A DNA stretch of 64,000 bases from DATLMR01 sp964615905. Lineage in GTDB: Bacteria; Acidobacteriota; Blastocatellia; UBA7656. Of the stretch, positions 40,833 to 49,451 are shown in pieces. The stretch covers positions 62,001 to 126,000 of the forward strand of contig CAZTUB010000007.1 of the NCBI GenBank assembly GCA_964615905.1. Reading direction: 5' to 3'. The notes under the pieces are model-generated. The model saw only the letters and a list, made by a program, of their open reading frames with translations. It did not search any database and had not been told where the DNA came from. Both the position numbers and the translations under genes were made by a program. Within the stretch, counting starts at the first letter, position 1. Every line of letters begins with the position of its first letter.

Positions 40833-40911
40833 ACCGTGACAAGGATGATTAGACGCTCAAGCTGTTCACTTTTTCTTTTCACTTGTCACGGTTTACGGTT
40901 CACGGTTTACG
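40814..40911. repeat. Perfect 30-bp inverted repeat of heptads at the end of lpxI
   Basis: 40814-40843 and 40882-40911 are perfectly complementary over 30 bp, with a 38-base spacer. The left arm after its first C reads GTAAACC, GTGAACC, GTAAACC, GTGACAA, G, so the same 7-nt period and the same loop-side GTGACAAG occur as in the element after lpxD. The lpxI stop codon (40830-40832) lies inside the left arm. Confidence 0.95.
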
Positions 40912-40990
40912 ATATATGCGATATACCTGATGCGGTCCTTAGAAATGTCTCGGTCGCTATGGTAGACTAACACGGGGAGGCAGGTCGCCT

Positions 40991-41695
40991 TTGGGGAACA
41001 TGACCAGAAACATTACGAGCGAATTCGATCCTGAGAGTGCCATAATCGATGCGGAGCTTCTGCTGAAATACCGCATGGTGAGCCGCGCCATCGAGGCGCT
41101 CGAGCGTGCTATCGACAGCGCGCCCCGTCATATAGGGCTCCGCGAAAAGCTCCGCGAAATCCTGATCGACAACAACCGCCGCGAGCAGGCTGCGCAGCGG
41201 TGTCTTGAGCTGGCAAGCCTTTACATACAGGCGGAGAACCTTGAGAAGGCGAACGAGCGGTTGCTGGAAGCCAAGCGACTCGACCCGCGAGTTTCCGTCA
41301 CAGGCCAGTTGCGCGATACTCGACGCTCGGACCCTACGCCTGTTTCAACGCAGAAGATTCTTTCGGGCAATCTCACGGACGTAAACCTCTTCGACATAAT
41401 GCAGATAGTCGAGAACAGCCGGTTGACCGGCGCGCTTTTGATAAACGCGACTGGCGTGAGCGGCGAAATCTACTTTGATGAAGGCCAGATTGTCGGCGCA
41501 AGCTCCGCCGGTGGCACGGGCATAAAGGGCCTGAGCGAGATAGTCGGCGCGGTCGACGGGACTTTTGAGTTCGAAAAGACTGCGGGCGAATACGAGCGGA
41601 CGATCAATGCCACGAGCAACACCGCACTGATACTGGACATGCTGCGAGCAAAGGACGAAGAGGAGCACAGCAAGCGGTCGAACGATCTGAGTTGA
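40991..41695 (+). CDS. TPR-like and DUF4388 domain protein
   Basis: A 234-residue cytosolic protein. The first half is helical and TPR-like (AIIDAELLLKYRMVSRAIEA, QRCLELASLYIQAENLEKAN). The second half (about 125-215) is a DUF4388 domain: GNLTDVNLFDIMQIVENSRL, TGALLINATGVSGEIYFDEG, QIVGASS, FEFEK. DUF4388 proteins are common in Acidobacteriota, Myxococcota and relatives and are often linked to gliding, polarity or signalling, but no biochemical role is fixed. The start may be TTG 40991, behind GGGGAGG, or ATG 41000. It is bounded by a terminator and lies between the lpx genes and the convergent skp genes. Confidence 0.8.
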   Translation: MGNMTRNITSEFDPESAIIDAELLLKYRMVSRAIEALERAIDSAPRHIGLREKLREILIDNNRREQAAQRCLELASLYIQAENLEKANERLLEAKRLDPRVSVTGQLRDTRRSDPTPVSTQKILSGNLTDVNLFDIMQIVENSRLTGALLINATGVSGEIYFDEGQIVGASSAGGTGIKGLSEIVGAVDGTFEFEKTAGEYERTINATSNTALILDMLRAKDEEEHSKRSNDLS

Positions 41696-41718
41696 GCAGG
41701 AGTCTATCGACACAAAGA

Positions 41719-41754
41719 AAAAGGCCCGCCCTGGTTTTACAGAGCGGGCCTTTT
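41719..41754. terminator. Bidirectional terminator between the DUF4388 and skp genes
   Basis: AAAAGGCCCGC / GCGGGCCTTTT forms a perfect 11-bp stem with a 14-base loop and T-tracts on both strands, between convergent genes. Confidence 0.93.
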
Positions 41755-41772
41755 GAATTTAGACCAATCGGG

Positions 41773-42396
41773 TCAAGGCTTGCGCGCGGGCTGCTGGGCA
41801 GGCGCTGCGGCGCCCGGCACCGGGTACGCCTTGTTGTACTCTTCTATAAAGTCCTTCGTTACATCGAAGCGTGGATCGTACCATAACACAGTGCGTGATT
41901 GAATCGCGTTGCCGAGGTCTATCAAGAGGGCGATGCCTCGACGGGCCGTATAATCCTGCGCAAACTTTGTGAGTTTCTCCGTCACGGGAGCCATGGCCTG
42001 CTCCTGGGCGCGCCCGACTTCCGCTTGCAAATCTTCAGCCTTGCGCTGGTAGTCGCGCTTCATGCGCTCGACCTGTTCGGTGGTCTCGGCCACCTTCGCG
42101 GGCGTGAGCGCGTTGCCCTGCGTCTTTATCGTGTTCTCAAGGGCGGTGATCCGCTCTGCAAGCCCCTGGACTTCTTTGACGCGAGGCTCGAACTGCCGTT
42201 CAAGCGTTTCGAACTTGGCTTTGAACTCCAGAATCTGGCTCTGGAAAGCGCCCGTATTGATAACGGCGATCTTGCCAATCGGCCCGCGCGCTTGAGCCGG
42301 GGGTTGCGCATTGCCTGTGCTTACCTGCTGCGCCGAAGCGGTGACGGCCAGCGCCAGGATCACGAGCGGCAGTAGTGTTGATCTTAAATACTTCAT
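41773..42396 (-). CDS. OmpH/Skp family periplasmic chaperone (second copy)
   Basis: A 207-residue exported protein. The signal peptide (to ASAQQ) is followed by IGKIAVINTGAFQS and a long helical coiled-coil hairpin (about 55-150), then RRGIALLIDLGNAIQSRTVL and KDFIEEYNKAYPV, which match the OmpH/Skp family. Skp holds unfolded outer-membrane proteins in transit to BamA. It follows a paralogue by 22 bases and the bamA gene lies just upstream of both. AGGAG precedes the ATG at 42396; a second ATG at 42411 is less likely. Confidence 0.88.
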   Translation of the reverse strand: MKYLRSTLLPLVILALAVTASAQQVSTGNAQPPAQARGPIGKIAVINTGAFQSQILEFKAKFETLERQFEPRVKEVQGLAERITALENTIKTQGNALTPAKVAETTEQVERMKRDYQRKAEDLQAEVGRAQEQAMAPVTEKLTKFAQDYTARRGIALLIDLGNAIQSRTVLWYDPRFDVTKDFIEEYNKAYPVPGAAAPAQQPARKP

Positions 42397-42418
42397 CTGT
42401 ACTCCTTTCATCGCTCGC

Positions 42419-43048
42419 TCAGGGCTTGGCAGCCGGTTTGACTGCGGCCGGGCCGGGTCTTTGCGCAGGCGCGGCGGGAGCGCCCGCGACAGGGTTCGCC
42501 TTGTTGTATTCCGCGATGAAGTCGGCCGTTATGTCCGCGCCGGGGCTGACATACGCGAGCGACTGCGTTTGAGCCGCGCCCGCCAGGTCTATCAACACGA
42601 CTATACCGCGCTGTGTCGCGTAGTTCTGGAGGAACTGGTATAGCTTGTCGCGGACGGGCTTTGTGGCGTTATCGACGGCCTTCGCCGAATCTGTCTTGAG
42701 GTCTTCGTAATCGCGCGTGCCTCGCTTCTTCATGTCCTCGTAGCTGTTCTGCATCTCAGCGAGTTTATCCTGAGCAAGCGAGGAGCCCTTTGTGCGAATC
42801 TCGTTTTCGAGCGTCTTCATCTGTTGCTCAAGTGTCTGTAGCCTTTGATAGCGATCTTTAAACTGAGTCTCCACCTGCTCATACTTCTGCTTCAATTCGG
42901 CAATCTGTGTAGGGAAGGCTGTCGTATTTATGACGGCAATCTTGCCGTCAGGAAGCGCGCCGCCGTTTGCCGGTTGCTGAGCAGATGCGCTCGCAGCCAA
43001 TACGGCCATTACTAATACTGCAAGCGCAGCAAAATTCTTCTTAACCAT
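42419..43048 (-). CDS. OmpH/Skp family periplasmic chaperone (first copy)
   Basis: A 209-residue paralogue of its downstream neighbour with the same plan: signal peptide (MVKKNFAALAVLVMAVLAAS), GKIAVINTTAFPTQIAELKQ, helical coiled coil (about 60-140), and RGIVVLIDLAGAAQTQSLAY. The two copies are similar at the ends and differ mainly in the coiled-coil tips, so they arose by tandem duplication. AGGAG lies before the ATG. It is 151 bases after bamA in the same direction. Confidence 0.9.
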   Translation of the reverse strand: MVKKNFAALAVLVMAVLAASASAQQPANGGALPDGKIAVINTTAFPTQIAELKQKYEQVETQFKDRYQRLQTLEQQMKTLENEIRTKGSSLAQDKLAEMQNSYEDMKKRGTRDYEDLKTDSAKAVDNATKPVRDKLYQFLQNYATQRGIVVLIDLAGAAQTQSLAYVSPGADITADFIAEYNKANPVAGAPAAPAQRPGPAAVKPAAKP

Positions 43049-43199
43049 AACTGCTCCTATTTGACTTGGGTTGAATACGGCTGACGGTGCGCGCCAGCCT
43101 CCGTTTTGGAAAAAGCCATTATACCAGCGACGAGTGGTCGTGTGCTAGAGACAAGTTTTAACCGCTCTGCCCGCGCCCGCTCGCCGCCTTTAACCACCT

Positions 43200-46130
43200 C
43201 TAGAACGTCCTTCCGACCGAGAACCTGATAGCTTTCTTCTCTTCGCGGAAAAGCCCGTTGACATCCGCGTTCGGGTTCCAGGCGAATATCAGCCGGAACG
43301 GCACGTTTATGACAGGGACCTGGACGCGGAATTCGCCGCCGAGGCTGTACCTGTAACTGTCGAATATCCCGCCGCCCGACTCGCTCAGCAATATCTGGCT
43401 GACGCCCTGACGCTCGCCGCGAACGAAAACCTGCCTGAAGCCCGGCGGTAGCCCGTTAGCAGGGGTCTCAGGCGTGCGCGCGCGCCTTATTTCGCGTGCC
43501 GTCGCGAGCTCGCCGCGCGGGTTCAGGATCACCACCGCCAGCGGCGAGTTAGGCACAAACTCGCTTTCGATGAACTGGTCGTCCAGGGATCGCAGGTTGA
43601 AGACCGATCCGATGTCGAAGAACGGCGCGAACGTCAGCGGCCCGACGAGCGGGACGCGGTATTCGAGGTTGAACAGCAGTTGCGTGTCGCCGCCGATCAC
43701 CTGCGGGAAGTTCACAGAGTTGGGCGGGACGAAGTCGGTCACGGTCAGCCGGTTGATAACGCTCGGCGCGACCGTGTTCGATCCCGCGTTAGCCGGCCTG
43801 CGCACCCTCAAGCGGTTGCCCGTCAGGTCTGTCACAAAGACGTTGCGCGTATTTACAATAGAGCGAATCTCAGCCGTAGGCGAGATCGACCTTATGTTAT
43901 ACCCGCGAATAGATTCTTCGCCGCCGAGGAAGAAGCGCGCAAACAGCGGCGTGCCGCCTATGAACGAAAGCGAGTTTGACTCGAACCTGCTGCCGAAAGC
44001 CGCGATGTGCCCGGCCAGCAACCGGAACCCGAGCGTCCGGGTCTTGCCCGGCTCGCTTCGGTTCTCCTTGCCCGCAAACAACGGGCGGAACATCTTGTAC
44101 TCTACGGTCGGCTCAATAGTGTTTACGTCGCCCTGGAGCGGCCCGCCCGAAAGCGACAGGCCGACCGAAAGCGATTGCCCGGCTGTCGGATCGAGCGAGG
44201 CGTTGAGCGTGTTAAAGGTGAAGCTGGGCGTCAGCGTGGATTGCGTGACCCCCGTCTGCCGGAACGTCACGTTGATGTCGTTGCTCGGGTCGGCATCGGT
44301 GTTCACTTCCGGGTCGATGATGTCGGTGTTCCTGAAAGAATAGGACATGCCCAGCCTGACGAACCGGCCGAGCCGGAAGCGCCTGGCGAAATAACTGAGC
44401 GGGGCCGACGACGACACAGAGACGCCGAGCGTGCGCTGTGTGAAAAGCGACTGCTCATCGAAATTCAAGAGCAACGGGTTGACAATCGACCTGTTGAACC
44501 CCTGCCCGAAGAACTGGTAGTCCTGGTAGTAGAGATTGAATCCGAGACTTATGGGCGTGCCTTTGAGATAAGGCTCGACAAACCCGAACGAGAATATCTT
44601 CTGCCGGTTTCCGGCCGCGACCGAAAACGAGAGCGACTCGCCGTAACCGAGCAGGTTGTTTGTCGAGTAGTCTATCCCGATAAACGACCCGCCGATGCCT
44701 GAAACGCCGCCGGAGAAGCTTATCTGCTGGCGGCCTTTCTCTTGCAGCTTCAGCGTTAGGTCGACCTGACCTTCGCGCTCGTTCGTGTTCACGGTGGCGT
44801 CTTCGGGCTTGACCTGCTCGAAGTAGCCGAGCTGGTTGAGCTTCAACAGGCTATACTCCCACATCTCCTGGTTGTACCGCTCGCCCTCGTTTAGCAGGAT
44901 TTCGCGCCTCAGCACGGTGTCACGCGTGAAGGTATTACCGATGAATTCAAGGCGGCGCAGGGTGTACTGCTTGCCTTCGTCCATCGTGAAGGTTATGTCA
45001 ACGGTGCCTTTGGTCTGATCGCCTGGGTCGTCTTTGAATTCGGGGACGTACCCGGGGCTGAACTGTATATACCCGCGCGAGCCGTAGAGCTTCTCTAGAT
45101 TTTCGAGCCCCTTTTGAATGACGCTGTACCCGCGAACCACATCGCCCGGCTTCAGGTTGATGACTGACTTGATCTGGTCAGCGGTAAACTCCGTGTTGTC
45201 TTCGATCTTGATCTCGCCCGCCGTGTACTGGCGGCCTTCCGTGACCGGGATGACGATCTTCAACCCGCGCCCCTTGTGGCCTATAAGCGGCAGCCAGGTG
45301 CCGACCTGGCCCACCTCTTCGACGCGCGGCTCGCCGAACCGCGCTTGCAGGTAGCCGTGGTCTGCGTAGACAAGCACGCGCAACCGGTCGAGATCGACCA
45401 TCAGCTTCTCTTTGTGATAGATGTCTTTTGAAGAAAAGGTCGTAAACAGGCCGAGCTCTTTGACCAGCTCCATCTTGCCGCGCAGGTGGCTGTCGGAAAA
45501 GACGTTGTTGCCCTCGAACTCGATCTCGGCGATGCGGAAGCGCGGCCCTTCTTCGATCTTGAAGGTGAGCGACACGGCCGTGGCCGAGATGTCTTCGACA
45601 ACGGGGTCGACTTTTGCTTCGGGGCGGCCTTCGTTGGCAAGCATCTCGCGGATAACGGCGGCGGCGCGGTTCGCCTTTACGGGGTCGTACTGCGACTCTT
45701 TCGAGAGCCCTATCTGTCGCTTGCGAAACTCTTCGAGCACAGTCGATTGCTGAATCGATTTTAGCCCGTCGTACTTTATCTCAAGCAGTAGCGGCCACTC
45801 GCGCACCTGAAAGGTGACGATCTTCCCGCCGCGAGAACCGTCTTCGGCAAAGACCTTTACGTCCTCAAAGTGGCCCTGCGCCTGTAAAGAGCGGAGGTCG
45901 CGGTCGAGCTGGGCAGGGTTGTAGGGGTCGCCCTCGCGCGTGGCGATCCAGATCCTTATGGTCGATTCAGGGATACGGCGATTTTGTGTGATTATCACCT
46001 GCTCGACGATTACATCTTGCTGCTTCGACGTCGAAGCGAGCGGGTTTAGCAGAGCAATCCGCCCGCTGAGCGGCCAGCTCGCCAGACCTGCTACCAGTAA
46101 CAGAATTAGACAAAGAACACGCTTACTCAT
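43200..46130 (-). CDS. bamA: Outer membrane protein assembly factor BamA
   Basis: The core of the BAM complex, which inserts beta-barrels in the outer membrane. About 976 residues: signal peptide (MSKRVLCLILLLVAGLASWP), five POTRA domains (about 35-430, for example VIVEQVIITQNRRIPESTIR and FEGNNVFSDSHLRGK), and the Omp85 barrel (about 450-976: GIGGSFIGIDYSTNNLLGYG, ARFFLGGEESIRGYN with the conserved RGY of loop 6). It ends in Phe as expected for a barrel targeting signal. The ATG at 46130 puts the signal peptide at the N-terminus; an upstream GTG at 46307 would add about 59 residues. First gene of bamA-skp-skp. Confidence 0.95.
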   Translation of the reverse strand: MSKRVLCLILLLVAGLASWPLSGRIALLNPLASTSKQQDVIVEQVIITQNRRIPESTIRIWIATREGDPYNPAQLDRDLRSLQAQGHFEDVKVFAEDGSRGGKIVTFQVREWPLLLEIKYDGLKSIQQSTVLEEFRKRQIGLSKESQYDPVKANRAAAVIREMLANEGRPEAKVDPVVEDISATAVSLTFKIEEGPRFRIAEIEFEGNNVFSDSHLRGKMELVKELGLFTTFSSKDIYHKEKLMVDLDRLRVLVYADHGYLQARFGEPRVEEVGQVGTWLPLIGHKGRGLKIVIPVTEGRQYTAGEIKIEDNTEFTADQIKSVINLKPGDVVRGYSVIQKGLENLEKLYGSRGYIQFSPGYVPEFKDDPGDQTKGTVDITFTMDEGKQYTLRRLEFIGNTFTRDTVLRREILLNEGERYNQEMWEYSLLKLNQLGYFEQVKPEDATVNTNEREGQVDLTLKLQEKGRQQISFSGGVSGIGGSFIGIDYSTNNLLGYGESLSFSVAAGNRQKIFSFGFVEPYLKGTPISLGFNLYYQDYQFFGQGFNRSIVNPLLLNFDEQSLFTQRTLGVSVSSSAPLSYFARRFRLGRFVRLGMSYSFRNTDIIDPEVNTDADPSNDINVTFRQTGVTQSTLTPSFTFNTLNASLDPTAGQSLSVGLSLSGGPLQGDVNTIEPTVEYKMFRPLFAGKENRSEPGKTRTLGFRLLAGHIAAFGSRFESNSLSFIGGTPLFARFFLGGEESIRGYNIRSISPTAEIRSIVNTRNVFVTDLTGNRLRVRRPANAGSNTVAPSVINRLTVTDFVPPNSVNFPQVIGGDTQLLFNLEYRVPLVGPLTFAPFFDIGSVFNLRSLDDQFIESEFVPNSPLAVVILNPRGELATAREIRRARTPETPANGLPPGFRQVFVRGERQGVSQILLSESGGGIFDSYRYSLGGEFRVQVPVINVPFRLIFAWNPNADVNGLFREEKKAIRFSVGRTF

Positions 46131-46445
46131 AAATAAATTGCACACTCCCAGGAATCGCAGAGTCCGTCTCGGTCCGAATTTCCTGCTTACAAAGTCCTTA
46201 ACCTGAGCGAGTTTATAAACAACAAGAAACCACGTCGTCAAACCGAATAGCCGCTCGAACAAAGTGAACCTAAAGCCTTGAGCTGACGGCTCCAAGCGGC
46301 CGGGCACATCGATATGATCGTCTCAGCTTCGCCACTCACCAAATATTAGAACGCCGGTTTGACCGGTTATTGTAACAAAAATGATTTCAACAGGCCACCG
46401 GCCATTCTTCAATTTCGATTTTTGTATCTGTTGGAAGTCCAAGCA
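46131..46445. other. Gap between crcB and bamA
   Basis: A 315-base spacer on the 5' side of bamA. An open frame continues from bamA to a GTG at 46307 but shows no signal peptide or ribosome site. Small dyads (CCGGT-TTG-ACCGG and GGCC-ACC-GGCC) occur near 46352-46404. No promoter matching consensus closely was found. Confidence 0.4.
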
Positions 46446-46823
46446 CTATAACGCCTGCGCCAGCCTCATTCCCAGCCAGACCGCCCCGATCCCCAGTAAC
46501 ACGCTTGCCGACGAGTATAAAACGGCAAGCCACAACTGCCCGTCGCGCAGCAGCCAGTAGGTTTCAATAGAGAAGCTCGAAAATGTCGTGTAGCCTCCGA
46601 GAACCCCTGTCATAACCGCTACGCGGGTCGTTTGTGACACAGGCAAGCGCGCCTCGAACAGCTCAGCGAGCAAACCGATCAAAAAGCTCCCCGATATGTT
46701 GACGAACAGGGTCGCATAAGGAAAAGAAGGCTGTTTTGTCCCGGACGAGAGCAGAACCGCAATAAGATACCGCAGCCCTGTGCCAACCGCCCCGCCCGCA
46801 AGCAACAAGATCACTTTCGTCAT
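46446..46823 (-). CDS. crcB: Fluoride channel CrcB/Fluc
   Basis: A 125-residue four-helix membrane protein of the Fluc family, which exports fluoride as a dual-topology dimer. It shows GGAVGTGLRYLIA, TLFVNISGSFLIGLLAE and GVLGGYTTFSSFSIET, including the pore Asn and Phe-box residues. A single gene copy implies a homodimer. A fluoride riboswitch is not recognised upstream, and there is no clear ribosome site before the ATG. It lies between clpC and bamA, downstream of the clpC terminator. Confidence 0.94.
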   Translation of the reverse strand: MTKVILLLAGGAVGTGLRYLIAVLLSSGTKQPSFPYATLFVNISGSFLIGLLAELFEARLPVSQTTRVAVMTGVLGGYTTFSSFSIETYWLLRDGQLWLAVLYSSASVLLGIGAVWLGMRLAQAL

Positions 46824-46880
46824 TCAATACGCAGGAGGCCAACCGAAAATCACTTTGACCGGAAACCGCCTTCACTAAAT

Positions 46881-46907
46881 AAGGGGAGGCTGTTGAAGCC
46901 TCCCCTT
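46881..46907. terminator. Terminator downstream of clpC
   Basis: AAGGGGAGGCT / AGCCTCCCCTT forms a perfect 11-bp stem with a 5-base loop, 49 bases past the clpC stop on the minus strand, followed by TATTTA. Confidence 0.8.
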
Positions 46908-46955
46908 CACCTGTGTGTCGCGCCTCGATCTACACGGCGGACGTCAATTGAGCAC

Positions 46956-49394
46956 TTACTGTACGAGCAGCGCGTCGCCAAGCTCTTCAAGCTCTACGGG
47001 GCGGTACTGCAACGAATCATTGTCGAGAAAGACCTCGACCACAGACGCCTCGCTAAAGCGCCCGGCGATGAGCGCCTCCGATAGCGGGTCTTCGACATAC
47101 TTTTGCAAAGCGCGGCGCAGCGGGCGCGCGCCGTAGGTGCGGTCCGCGCAGGTTCTTTCGACGAGCCATCGCCGCGCGTCATCCGTCATCAGCACCTGTA
47201 GCTTGCGACGTATCAACGTGCGGTTGAGCTGTGCGATGAGCAGCCCCACGATGTCAAACAGGTCCGCGTCCGTCAGCGGCTCGAAGACGATGATCTCGTC
47301 AAGCCGGTTTATGAACTCAGGGTTAAAGGTCTGTTTTACCGCCTGCATAACGCCTTCTTCGACTGTCGTCTGCTGCGATTGAGTCGAAGATTGGAAACCG
47401 AGCAGGCCGCGTTTCTGGATGAAGCGAGCGCCGATGTTGCTCGTCATAATCAGGATCGTGTTCTTGAAATCGATCATGTTGCCGAGCGAGTCTGTCAACA
47501 CCCCGTCTTCGAGCACCTGTAGCAGGATGTTAAAGAGGTCAGGGTGCGCCTTTTCGATCTCATCCAGAAGCAGGACCGAATAGGGGTTGCGCTTTACCTT
47601 TTCGGTCATCTGCCCGCCCTCTTCATGGCCGACGTAGCCGGGAGGGCTGCCGATCAGCTTCGAGACGGCGTGTTTCTCCATGTACTCGGACATATCGAAG
47701 CGGATCAGCGCGCGTTCGGAGCCGAACAGGAATTCTGCGAGCGACCGCGCCACTTCGGTCTTTCCAACGCCCGTAGGTCCGAGGAAGAGGAACGAGCCGA
47801 CCGGCCGGTTGGGATTTTTAAGCCCCGCGCGGCTGCGCCGAATCGCGCGCGACAGCGCAGAGATCGCGCGCGCCTGGCTGATTATGCGTTTGTGCAGCTC
47901 CTCTTCGATCCTGAGCAGCTTCGCCGTATCTTCTTCCTTGAGCGAAGTCGTGGGTATGCCCGTCCAGCGAGAGATGACCTCTTCTATGTCGTCACGCGTG
48001 ACGTTTGAGAAAGCCTCGCCCTCAAGGTTGTGCGTCTCTCGAAGCCCCGCCAGCCGGTCAAGCTCTTCCTGCTCCTTCTGCTTGAATATCTTTGCGCGCT
48101 CGAAATCGCGCTCGGCGGTCGCGCGCTCGAAATTGGCGGTGTGCCGTCTGAGCTTTCGCTGGCTCTCAAGTATCTCAGGCGGCAGGTGAGCTTCTCTCAG
48201 CTTCACGCGAGCGCCCGCTTCGTCGATGATGTCGATGGCTTTGTCTGGAAGGAAGCGGTCGGGGATGTAGCGGTTCGACTGGTATACGGCCGTGTCTATT
48301 GCGTCTTGCGTGTATCGGACCTGGTGAAAGGTCTCGTACCGCTCTTTTATGCCTTCGAGAATCTTGATCGTCTCTTCCTCGGACGGAGGCGGGACCTTCA
48401 CAGCCTGGAACCTGCGCTCAAGCGAGCGGTCTTTTTCGATAGTCTTGCGAAATTCCGCGGGCGTCGTCGCGCCTATGCACTGTATCTCGCCGCGAGAGAG
48501 CGCGGGCTTGAGAATGTTCGCGGCATCGAGCGACCCTTCGGCCGAGCCTGCGCCTACAAGCGTGTGGAGCTCGTCGATAAAGACAATGTAGTGAGGGTTG
48601 TCGATCAACTCTCGCATAATCGTCTTGAGGCGCTCTTCAAACTGCCCGCGATATTTCGTTCCGGCGACGACGAGCGACAGATCGAGCGCGAGCACGCGTT
48701 TATCTCTCAAAAACGGCGGAACGTCGCCCGTCACAATCTTTTGCGCGAGCCCCTCGACTATAGCGGTCTTACCGACCCCCGGCTCGCCAATCAATACGGG
48801 GTTGTTCTTTGTGCGGCGGCAAAGTATCTGTATGACCCGCTCGATCTCGGCCTCGCGCCCGATCAGCGGGTCGAGCTGGTCTGCGAGCGCGGCTTCGGTC
48901 AGGTCGCGGCTGAACTCCGCCAGATGCGGCGCGTCTTTTTTCTGAGCTATCGACCTCTCGCTCTGCTGCGCGCGCATCAGGTCGTCGCGAATCTGGTTCA
49001 GCCGCAGCCCGCGCTCGAACAAAATCTCCGCGGCGGCGGACTTCTCTTCGCGCAGTATGCCAAGCAGCAGGTGGTCCGTGTGGATGTGGCGGTGCTGTAG
49101 CCGCTCACTTTCGTCCGCGGCATACGTGAGCACGCGTTTAGCGCTCGGCGACAGCGGAAGGTCAACGGATGCCGAGACCTTTTCGCGGTGGACCGTGCGG
49201 CCTTCTATCTCTTTTCGAATGGATTCTACAGTCGAATGAGGGCTGCGGAAGAATTTTTGGGCCAGCGTCTTATCTTCGCGCAGAAGGCCCAGCAGGATGT
49301 GCTCGGCTTCTATTGCTTGCGCTCCAAATTGACTTGCTTCATACCTGGCAAAGAAGATAACGCGTCGCGCCTTTTCAGTATAACGTTCGAACAT
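46956..49394 (-). CDS. clpC: ATP-dependent Clp protease ATPase subunit ClpC
   Basis: An 812-residue AAA+ unfoldase of the ClpA/ClpC type that feeds substrates to ClpP. It has two Clp N repeats (MFERYTEKARRVIFFARYEA), a first AAA domain with GEPGVGKTA and VIFIDELHTLVGAGSA, a UVR-like middle coil (ATAERDFERAKIFKQKEQEE) that places it with ClpC rather than ClpA, and a second AAA domain with GPTGVGKTEVARSLAE and LLLDEIEKAHPDLF. The GAR-type loop and C-terminal domain are complete. No mcsA/mcsB or ctsR is adjacent. It starts 57 bases after lolD in the same direction and may share its transcript. Confidence 0.95.
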   Translation of the reverse strand: MFERYTEKARRVIFFARYEASQFGAQAIEAEHILLGLLREDKTLAQKFFRSPHSTVESIRKEIEGRTVHREKVSASVDLPLSPSAKRVLTYAADESERLQHRHIHTDHLLLGILREEKSAAAEILFERGLRLNQIRDDLMRAQQSERSIAQKKDAPHLAEFSRDLTEAALADQLDPLIGREAEIERVIQILCRRTKNNPVLIGEPGVGKTAIVEGLAQKIVTGDVPPFLRDKRVLALDLSLVVAGTKYRGQFEERLKTIMRELIDNPHYIVFIDELHTLVGAGSAEGSLDAANILKPALSRGEIQCIGATTPAEFRKTIEKDRSLERRFQAVKVPPPSEEETIKILEGIKERYETFHQVRYTQDAIDTAVYQSNRYIPDRFLPDKAIDIIDEAGARVKLREAHLPPEILESQRKLRRHTANFERATAERDFERAKIFKQKEQEELDRLAGLRETHNLEGEAFSNVTRDDIEEVISRWTGIPTTSLKEEDTAKLLRIEEELHKRIISQARAISALSRAIRRSRAGLKNPNRPVGSFLFLGPTGVGKTEVARSLAEFLFGSERALIRFDMSEYMEKHAVSKLIGSPPGYVGHEEGGQMTEKVKRNPYSVLLLDEIEKAHPDLFNILLQVLEDGVLTDSLGNMIDFKNTILIMTSNIGARFIQKRGLLGFQSSTQSQQTTVEEGVMQAVKQTFNPEFINRLDEIIVFEPLTDADLFDIVGLLIAQLNRTLIRRKLQVLMTDDARRWLVERTCADRTYGARPLRRALQKYVEDPLSEALIAGRFSEASVVEVFLDNDSLQYRPVELEELGDALLVQ

Positions 49395-49451
49395 ATCAGC
49401 TTCCGCTGCTGTAAGCTGCGAGTGAGGCAGTTAAAGACCGTTACGGTCCGT

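Noticed and set aside
46131..46307. N-terminal extension of BamA from a GTG at 46307
   Set aside because: It would put 59 residues ahead of a standard signal peptide and has no ribosome site.
46824..46880. Possible fluoride riboswitch upstream of crcB
   Set aside because: The conserved GGxGAUG and paired CGCC/CUGAUG blocks of the crcB motif are not visible, and the space after the clpC terminator is only about 57 bases.
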